DNA from: Planctomycetota bacterium
GTDB taxonomy: Bacteria; Planctomycetota; PLA2; JAEUHO01
Direction: 5' to 3'
DNA length: 5,835 nt
Assembly (NCBI GenBank): GCA_024639415.1
Contig: JAHEIK010000268.1
Coordinates: 1 to 5,835, forward strand
Shown: positions 1 to 4,778 of the stretch, in pieces
How positions within the stretch are numbered: the first letter of the stretch is position 1
Layout of the letters: every line of letters starts with the position of its first letter
Position numbers and translations under genes: made by a program
Notes under the pieces: generated by a model
Told to the model about the DNA's origin: nothing
What the model saw: only the letters and a program-made list of their open reading frames with translations
Databases searched by the model: none

Positions 1-1
1 G

Positions 2-433
2 GTCGGGCTCGGGCTGGTGTCCGGTCACGAGGCCCGGATCGGCGACGCGGACCGCCGCGCAGCGCTGGCCGCGCTGCTCGCCCCGCGTCTCGAGAGCGCC
101 GAGGTCTCCCAGCTGCACGCCGGTGCGCGAGCCGCCGGGCTGCTGCGGCTTCCTGGTCTCGCCCCGCGCCTGGTGCGTCTGCTGGCCCACGACGAGGGCA
201 TCGTGCGCCTCGTCGCGGCGCACGCGCTCTCGCTCGTGCCCGATCTCGATGCCGTACGAGACGCCGCCGTGCAGGCGCTGCCGCGGCTGCTCGTCGAGGG
301 CGCGCTCTCGGAGCGGACCGCCGGCGCGCTGCTCGCGGAGGCCCTCGTGGGCGAGCCGGTCGACTACGACCCGGCCGCGGGCGAAGGTGCGCGCCGGGAG
401 GCGCTCGACGCGATCCTCGACCGGCTGGACTGA
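2..433 (+). CDS. C-terminal end of a HEAT-repeat-like protein (5' end outside window)
   Basis: The reading frame is open from the first bases of the window to a TGA at 431-433, so the true start is probably upstream. The GTG at 17 is only the first start-like codon inside the window. The visible ~143 residues are rich in Ala, Leu and Arg and form repeated amphipathic helices. The segment around 'LAPRLVRLLAHDEGIVRLVAAHALSLV' type residues (about bases 164-240) has the helix-turn-helix spacing and the Asp-x-x-Val-R pattern of HEAT or PBS-lyase-like repeats, which usually serve as protein-binding scaffolds. No catalytic motif or membrane segment is visible. It is convergent with the nucleotidyltransferase remnant and not part of the cytochrome c cluster. 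The family call rests on helix pattern, so another alpha-solenoid type is possible. Function unknown. Confidence 0.7.
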   Translation, partial: VGLGLVSGHEARIGDADRRAALAALLAPRLESAEVSQLHAGARAAGLLRLPGLAPRLVRLLAHDEGIVRLVAAHALSLVPDLDAVRDAAVQALPRLLVEGALSERTAGALLAEALVGEPVDYDPAAGEGARREALDAILDRLD

Positions 434-455
434 GCGCGGGCTCAGTCCCCCAGCC
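423..455. terminator. Hairpin spanning both stop codons of convergent genes, likely bidirectional terminator
   Basis: GGACTGAGC at 427-435 and GCTCAGTCC at 440-448 are perfect reverse complements around a four-base loop (GCGG), giving a 9-bp stem. GGCT at 423-426 can pair with AGCC at 452-455 across a bulge of three C, extending the stem. The left arm contains the TGA of the plus-strand gene (431-433) and the right arm contains the TGA of the minus-strand remnant (442-444). Position between converging genes and symmetry suggest termination in both directions. There is no T tract on either side, so classical intrinsic termination is not assured. Confidence 0.5.
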
Positions 456-912
456 CGGCGTCCTTCATGCAGCGCTCGAGCTGTGTCGTCAGCTCCAGCT
501 CGGCGGCGCTTGACCGGAGATACGCCACGTCGAGTGCGTCCCGCGGCAGTTTCAGCACGCCGACGACGTCTCGCAACTGACGCTCGAGGACTCCATCCGA
601 GCGGCGGAACCAGTCGAGCTTGCGGAGCACGATGTCCTCGGGCGAGGAAAAGAAGATGTCTCGCCCCGGCTCCGGCGGCAGCCGTAGGGGGCGCCTCCGC
701 TCCATCTCTCGTACATCGAGCTTGGACCCACCCGCGTGGAAGAAGCCCATCTTGACGTGCCACTCGATGTGCAGACACCCGAAGGACTGCCCCCCGGCGA
801 CCGCAGCATGCACAGTGTCTTCCCAGATGTCGAACTCAGGCTGCAGCGCGTTCACCAGGGATGCGACCCGCTCTGACGGCAACTCGACCAACAGATCGAC
901 GTCATTCCTGTG
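442..912 (-). pseudogene. N-terminally truncated nucleotidyltransferase-fold protein, probably inactive
   Basis: From the TTG at 891 the frame gives 149 residues, but homology-like sequence continues upstream: codons 909-892 read R-N-D-V-D-L before the frame hits TGA at 915-913. D-V-D is the two-Asp metal-binding motif of small nucleotidyltransferase-fold proteins (those with 'T/N-DVDLLV' followed later by 'SPEDxxLxKLxW' and 'ERQxRDVxGVL'). The 'SPEDIVLRKLDWF' segment lies at residues 83-95 and 'LERQLRDVVGVL' at 102-113. The usual ~30 upstream residues with the Gly-Ser or Gly-Gly motif are missing in all frames, since only ~36 bases separate the stop from the next gene. The only start-like codon, TTG, falls after D-V-D. 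The third carboxylate, expected in a K-V-D-[LVI]-F context, reads K-M-G-F-F (Gly codon at 745-747). Family identification is from memory of the motif set. It may be a decayed toxin/antitoxin-type or AbiEii-like relative; a live short protein from TTG cannot be excluded. Confidence 0.65.
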
Positions 913-928
913 TCAGCGTAGTTGTCGC

Positions 929-943
929 CCGGGCCCGACCCGG
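929..943 (-). terminator. Weak GC hairpin downstream of the cytochrome c cluster
   Basis: CCGGG (929-933) and CCCGG (939-943) can form a 5-bp stem with a five-base loop, nine bases past the TAG of the zinc-ribbon gene on the minus strand. It is the only obvious foldback in the 39-base spacer (913-951). No T run follows, and short GC stems are common in DNA this rich in G and C, so this is a candidate end of the operon only. Confidence 0.2.
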
Positions 944-951
944 CGTCGACG

Positions 952-1425
952 CTACTTGCGCCTGGTCGGCTTGACGAGCCAGACGAGCCAGCCCGTCAGG
1001 GCCAGGCCGGCGATGCCGACCGCGAGGAGCATCACCGCGATGCCGCCCAGCGCGTCGCCGGCGAGGGCGCCGATGGCCAGCGGGATGCCGAAGAAGAGCG
1101 CGAGGGCCCACACGAGGCATCCCATGTTGCGGCCGAGGAAGAGCCGCGCCATCGGACCCCAGGCCGCGCGCCTGGACACCGGCTGCCCGGCCTGGCCGCC
1201 GAACATCGGACCGAAGGCGGCGAACAGGTCCTCGAGCCCTTCGGCGCCCTGGGGGCCCTGCGACCTCGTGGGGGGGCCGCCGGGAGGCGTCGGGTGGCGG
1301 CCGCCCGGTGGGGGCGGTCGGTGCCCGGGGCGGTACGCACCGCAGTCCGGGCACCGACCCTCGTCGGCGGGAAAGGCCGTGCCGCACGCCGCGCAGGGAT
1401 CGAGGCGGATGCGGTCCGGGGTCAT
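952..1425 (-). CDS. Small C4 zinc-ribbon protein with two C-terminal membrane helices
   Basis: A 157-residue protein. Its N-terminus carries CAAC (C11, C14) and CPDC (C25, C28), a CxxC-x10-CxxC zinc ribbon. Next comes a Pro/Gly-rich linker (about residues 32-60, with GHRPPPPGGRHPTPPGG), then a short amphipathic stretch 'EDLFAAFGPMFGG' (65-77). Two hydrophobic segments follow (about 101-121 and 127-150), ending in a basic tail (VKPTRRK). The basic tail and the ribbon suggest that both termini are cytoplasmic. The ATG (1425-1423) overlaps the ccsA TGA as ATGA. No good Shine-Dalgarno precedes it (only AAGG about 13 bases upstream), so translation is probably coupled to ccsA. I do not recognise a named family. 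Its place as last gene of a cytochrome c synthase operon suggests a membrane accessory or assembly role, but zinc-ribbon/TM proteins are common and the link may be only positional. Confidence 0.8.
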   Translation of the reverse strand: MTPDRIRLDPCAACGTAFPADEGRCPDCGAYRPGHRPPPPGGRHPTPPGGPPTRSQGPQGAEGLEDLFAAFGPMFGGQAGQPVSRRAAWGPMARLFLGRNMGCLVWALALFFGIPLAIGALAGDALGGIAVMLLAVGIAGLALTGWLVWLVKPTRRK

Positions 1426-3518
1426 TGGGCGGGGGCCGCCTTCGGCCGGTTGGCCAACCACCAACCCGCACCGATCAGGAAGACGAGGAGCTCGAATCCG
1501 TAGAACATGTAGAGCGTGCGTGCGATGCCCGCCGTGAACCCGTAGCTGTGCAGGCCGATCCCGAGCAGGTTCACGCCCCACCACGAGAAGCCCACGATGA
1601 TGTTCAGCAGGATCGCCGCCATCGACATCCCGAACGCCTTGATGTAGCCGCCCAGGCGCAGGTGCACCATGGCGAGCTGCATGAGGACGATCATCAGCGC
1701 GCCGTTCTCCTTGGGGTCCCAGCCCCAGAAGCGGCCCCAGCTCTCGTTGGCCCAGATGCCCCCGAGGATCGTGCCGATGGTCGCGAAGATCAGCGCGAAG
1801 CCTAGGAGGCCGTACACCATGCGCCCGACGTTGCGGTAGAAGGTCGGGTCGCCCTTCTTGAAGCCGAAGACCTTGCCCAGCACGTAGATGTGCGCGACGA
1901 AGCCGGTCAGCAGGCTGGCCATGTAGCCGATCGCGATGCAGGTCACGTGGGTGGCGAGCCAGAAGTTGGTGTCGAGCACGGCCACGAGCTGCGGCATCGT
2001 GTCGGCCATCTTCGTGAGCTCGTAGCGCTCCGCGAGGAAGAGGCCCGCGGCGCCCAGCAAGGGCGTCAGGGCCAGGGCGACCTTCTGGCGCGTGATCATC
2101 TCGGTGACGAGGCCGGCCACGGCCATGGACCCCGTGATGAAGATGACCGTCTCGTAGAGCGTCGTCACCGGCGGGCGCCCGCGCAGGATGCAGCGCCAGG
2201 TGATGCCAACCACCACGAGCACGGTGCACGCGGCCGTGATGGCCCACGCAGCGCGAACGAGCCACTTGTTGGGCAGCATCCAGCTCAGGGCCACGAGCAC
2301 GAAGGCGAGCAGGAAGAAGTGCTTGGCCCAGCCGAGCAGGTTCGCGCGCAGGTAGGTGACCTCGGACTCGATCCCGGTGTACTCGCCGAGCGCCGTCGCG
2401 AGCTCCTTGCTGCGGTTGTGGAAGCCGCGGCTGTGCTGGGTGAAGCTCGCGGGATCGCCGGCATCTGCGGCCATCTTCTCGAGCAGGCCGAGCATCTCCA
2501 GGTGGATGGGCGCGACCTCGAGGTTCGGCCAGAGCACCACGCGGGCCAGGAGGTCGGAGGGGCTGAGCCACTCCTCGGGGTTCTCCGAGAGGGCCTGGCG
2601 CTTCTCGTGGAGGGCCCGCAGCGCGTCGAATTGGCTCTTCGTCAGGGGCATGAGGGCGAGCAGCGTGGAGTCCGAGAGCATGCTCTCCAGGCCGTCGTAG
2701 GGCACCAGCGCCTTGCGCAGCGCCGGACCGGCGGACATGGAGTTCTGGGGGTTGCGCTTGCGGCTGGCGTCCATCAAGGCAGCCGTGGCCTCGAACAGCC
2801 CCGGCGCCAGCGGCACCAGGGCCTCGGAGGCGGGGACCTGCGTGCGCCCGCCGAAGCGCTCGGCCAGTGCCTTCGCGCGCGAGACGTCGACGCCTTCGCG
2901 AGCCCAGTCGAGATAGTGCGTGAGGCCTTCGAACTCGCGGATGCCGTGCGCCAGGGAGACCAGGGCGCCTTCGACGCGCGAGCGGTCCTTCTCGGGCTTG
3001 GATCCGTACTGGCTCGCGAGGTTGAACAGCTTCATGCGCGCGGGTGCCAGCTCGGCGTAGCTGTACCGGTCGGCCTTCTTGCGACCCTCGAACTCGAGCC
3101 CGATGGCGGTCAGGACCTCGTCGGTCTCGATCCGGAAGCACTGGTAGGTCCGCGCCGCGTCCGGGCGGAAGAGCACGTCCAGCATCCACTCGACCGGGTC
3201 GAGCTTCACGCCTGCGGGCGTCTTGCAGGACTTCTTCCGATTCACGCGCAGGAGCGCGTAGTTCGCCCAGGTGTACAGGGGCATCGTCCGGCCGCCCTGC
3301 TGGACGGGTGTCTTCGACCAGGTCTCGACGACCTCTTCCGGCCAGGCCGAGGCGGCCGTGGGCGGGGCGGTGCCTTCGTCGGCCGCGTGCGCAGGCGTGG
3401 CTCCGTCGAGGAGTCCCGGCACGAACAGGCCGACCACGAAGGTGAGAATCAGGGCCCAGGCGAGGCGTCGCCGCGCAACGCGCGCGTGGGCCGGCGAGGA
3501 GGAGGAGAGGAGTTTCAT
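1422..3518 (-). CDS. ccsA: Cytochrome c biogenesis protein CcsA (System II heme handling) with large periplasmic N-terminal domain
   Basis: A 698-residue protein, far longer than the ~300-400 residues of stand-alone CcsA. With ResB it exports heme and attaches it to CXXCH motifs of apocytochromes outside the inner membrane. Residues 17-39 are a basic-then-hydrophobic signal/anchor, with AHA-A (43-46) as a possible cleavage site. Residues ~46-395 are soluble; 'TPVQQGGRTMPL' (70-81) matches the 'PVQxGGRxxPxDT' connector seen in fused CcsBA proteins. About nine membrane helices span 398-687. The WWD heme-binding motif is W594-G-R-F-W598-G-W600-D601-P-K-E604. Histidines H524, H619 and H657 are spaced 95 and 38 residues apart, very close to the P-His1, TM-His2 and P-His2 of fused enzymes. 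'TLYETVIF' (453-460) is the conserved CcsA loop. I chose the ATG at 3518 because it overlaps the resB stop (ATGA), has a Shine-Dalgarno and begins the signal segment; the frame is open upstream, but only as a shadow within resB. C98 and C127 in the periplasmic domain could form a disulfide. Confidence 0.95.
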   Translation of the reverse strand: MKLLSSSSPAHARVARRRLAWALILTFVVGLFVPGLLDGATPAHAADEGTAPPTAASAWPEEVVETWSKTPVQQGGRTMPLYTWANYALLRVNRKKSCKTPAGVKLDPVEWMLDVLFRPDAARTYQCFRIETDEVLTAIGLEFEGRKKADRYSYAELAPARMKLFNLASQYGSKPEKDRSRVEGALVSLAHGIREFEGLTHYLDWAREGVDVSRAKALAERFGGRTQVPASEALVPLAPGLFEATAALMDASRKRNPQNSMSAGPALRKALVPYDGLESMLSDSTLLALMPLTKSQFDALRALHEKRQALSENPEEWLSPSDLLARVVLWPNLEVAPIHLEMLGLLEKMAADAGDPASFTQHSRGFHNRSKELATALGEYTGIESEVTYLRANLLGWAKHFFLLAFVLVALSWMLPNKWLVRAAWAITAACTVLVVVGITWRCILRGRPPVTTLYETVIFITGSMAVAGLVTEMITRQKVALALTPLLGAAGLFLAERYELTKMADTMPQLVAVLDTNFWLATHVTCIAIGYMASLLTGFVAHIYVLGKVFGFKKGDPTFYRNVGRMVYGLLGFALIFATIGTILGGIWANESWGRFWGWDPKENGALMIVLMQLAMVHLRLGGYIKAFGMSMAAILLNIIVGFSWWGVNLLGIGLHSYGFTAGIARTLYMFYGFELLVFLIGAGWWLANRPKAAPAQ

Positions 3519-4762
3519 GAGGCGCTCCCTGCAGCAGCTGCGGCGGCCCGCTTGCGGGCTTCGGCCTTGAGGTAGAGGACGAGCTTGCGTCCGAAGTGGA
3601 TGAGCAGGCCGAAGCCGATGACGATGCACGCGTAGAGCGGCACCTGGTCGGACGGGTTGCGCACGACGGCGAACACCGAGTGCATGCGTCGCCCGGGGGC
3701 TCCCATCTGGGGGCCCCAGCCGGACTGGTAGAGGGTGTACTTGTCCTCGCGCAGCGGCTCGTTCATCGTGATGTGGACGTCGCGTTCGGAGGCCGAGCTG
3801 CCCGGGTCGGGCGTCATCGTGACGTAGCTCGAGTACCGTCGCGGCATGCCCGTGCCGGGATGGACCTCGTGGATGAACTTCGTCAGGTGGATGGTGAAGG
3901 GCAGATCCCACGAGCGCTTGCGGATCGTGACCCCCCAGGGCTGTCCGGCCAGGGTCGTGCGGAACGTGTCGCCGCGACCGCCCCAGAGCACGCCGCGGTG
4001 GACCTTGCCGGAGGCCTTCTCCACCAGGCGGACTCGCAGACCCGCCGCGTTGCCTCGTCCGGCGTCCTTCTGCTCCTTCGTGACGGCGTCCTGCCGTTCG
4101 AGGATGTAGGGCGACTCGCCCTGCGCGGCCACCGGGTTGCGCGACAGCTTCGAGTTCTCCATGTAGTCGCCGAGGAACACGTCGAAGGGCAGCTCCGCCG
4201 AGTAGCAGCGTGCCTCGTCGTCCTCGCCGAGGCCGTCGAACTCGCCGTGGGGGATCACGAACTCGGTCGTGCTTCCGTCCGCGTCCGGCCGGATCACGGC
4301 GACCTCCCACTCCTCGTAGCTCTGGAAGCTGCCCGCGGTGTCCCGGGTGTCGCCGGGGCGCGGCTCCCACACCTGCATGGCGCCCTTGGTGGACAGCATG
4401 TCTTCCACGAAGCTGCCTGCGAAGAGGATGACGATGCCGATGTGGATGACGAACACGCCGAGGGTCGACGCGCCCTTGCGCATGCGCATCAGGCCGCCGA
4501 AGAAGAGGTTCAGGGCGAGCAACGGAAGCAGCACGTAGCCACCGACGAGCGGGATGGGGTACTTGCCGCCGACGTAGTGGACGAGGAAGGCGGATCGGAA
4601 GTACCGCTCCTGCACCTCGTAGATGGTGTCGTACTGCTGCTGCAGCGTGCCCATCCAGGTGAGGATGAGGAGAAGGATGAGCAGTACGGCGGCGAGGCCG
4701 AACGAGCTCAGGAAGTTGATGAACCTCTCGACGAGGCTCACGGGCTTGCTCGGTGCGGGCAT
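3515..4762 (-). CDS. resB: Cytochrome c biogenesis protein ResB (Ccs1 family)
   Basis: A 415-residue ResB/Ccs1, the partner of CcsA in System II cytochrome c synthase. Membrane helices are at about 20-37, 75-92, 102-119 and 374-393. H107 in the third helix ('VFVIHIGIVILFAG') fits the TM-His1 heme-transfer ligand of the family. The large periplasmic domain (about 120-373) contains the ResB-type features 'HEVHPGTGMPRRYSSYV' (298-314) and 'ITMNEPLREDKYTLYQSGW' (331-349), typical of the segment just before the last helix. One periplasmic Cys (C186) is present. The C-terminus is cytoplasmic, basic and Ala-rich. The ATG at 4762 is the natural start: an AGGAG lies 11 bases upstream and the first helix follows directly. 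It is 14 bases from the upstream duplicated-domain gene and overlaps ccsA by four bases, so the three are almost certainly co-transcribed. Length and architecture are near normal for ResB. Confidence 0.93.
   Translation of the reverse strand: MPAPSKPVSLVERFINFLSSFGLAAVLLILLLILTWMGTLQQQYDTIYEVQERYFRSAFLVHYVGGKYPIPLVGGYVLLPLLALNLFFGGLMRMRKGASTLGVFVIHIGIVILFAGSFVEDMLSTKGAMQVWEPRPGDTRDTAGSFQSYEEWEVAVIRPDADGSTTEFVIPHGEFDGLGEDDEARCYSAELPFDVFLGDYMENSKLSRNPVAAQGESPYILERQDAVTKEQKDAGRGNAAGLRVRLVEKASGKVHRGVLWGGRGDTFRTTLAGQPWGVTIRKRSWDLPFTIHLTKFIHEVHPGTGMPRRYSSYVTMTPDPGSSASERDVHITMNEPLREDKYTLYQSGWGPQMGAPGRRMHSVFAVVRNPSDQVPLYACIVIGFGLLIHFGRKLVLYLKAEARKRAAAAAAGSAS
3525..3530 (-). promoter_or_regulatory. 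Ribosome binding site of ccsA, inside the resB 3' end
   Basis: Minus-strand AGGGAG lies six bases before the ATG at 3518-3516. It supports this start over longer in-frame extensions and lets ccsA be re-initiated after ribosomes finish resB at the ATGA overlap. Confidence 0.6.
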
Positions 4763-4773
4763 CGTGGTCGGTG

Positions 4774-4778
4774 CTCCT
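4774..4778 (-). promoter_or_regulatory. Ribosome binding site of resB overlapping the upstream stop codon
   Basis: Minus-strand AGGAG sits 11 bases before the resB ATG. It shares bases with the TAG (4779-4777) that ends the upstream gene (GAG-TAG-GAGC). This arrangement favours re-initiation by ribosomes leaving the upstream gene. Confidence 0.55.

Noticed and set aside
854..905. Minus-strand ATG at 905-903 after AGGA as a rescue start for the nucleotidyltransferase remnant
   Set aside because: It is in a different frame and runs into a stop after about 17 codons, so it does not restore the protein.
952..3189. Minus-strand 745-codon frame covering the zinc-ribbon gene and much of ccsA in another phase
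   Set aside because: Only its last 157 residues look like protein; the part overlapping ccsA is Arg/Pro-rich frame-shadow sequence.
1890..3575. Plus-strand open frame (561 codons) opposite ccsA
   Set aside because: Antisense shadow of ccsA, low-complexity composition, no recognisable motif.
3519..4370. In-frame extension of ccsA upstream into resB (982 codons in total)
   Set aside because: The ATG at 3518 has a ribosome binding site, an ATGA overlap and a signal segment; the upstream part is a shadow of resB. A programmed frameshift fusion was considered, but no slippery sequence is seen at the junction.
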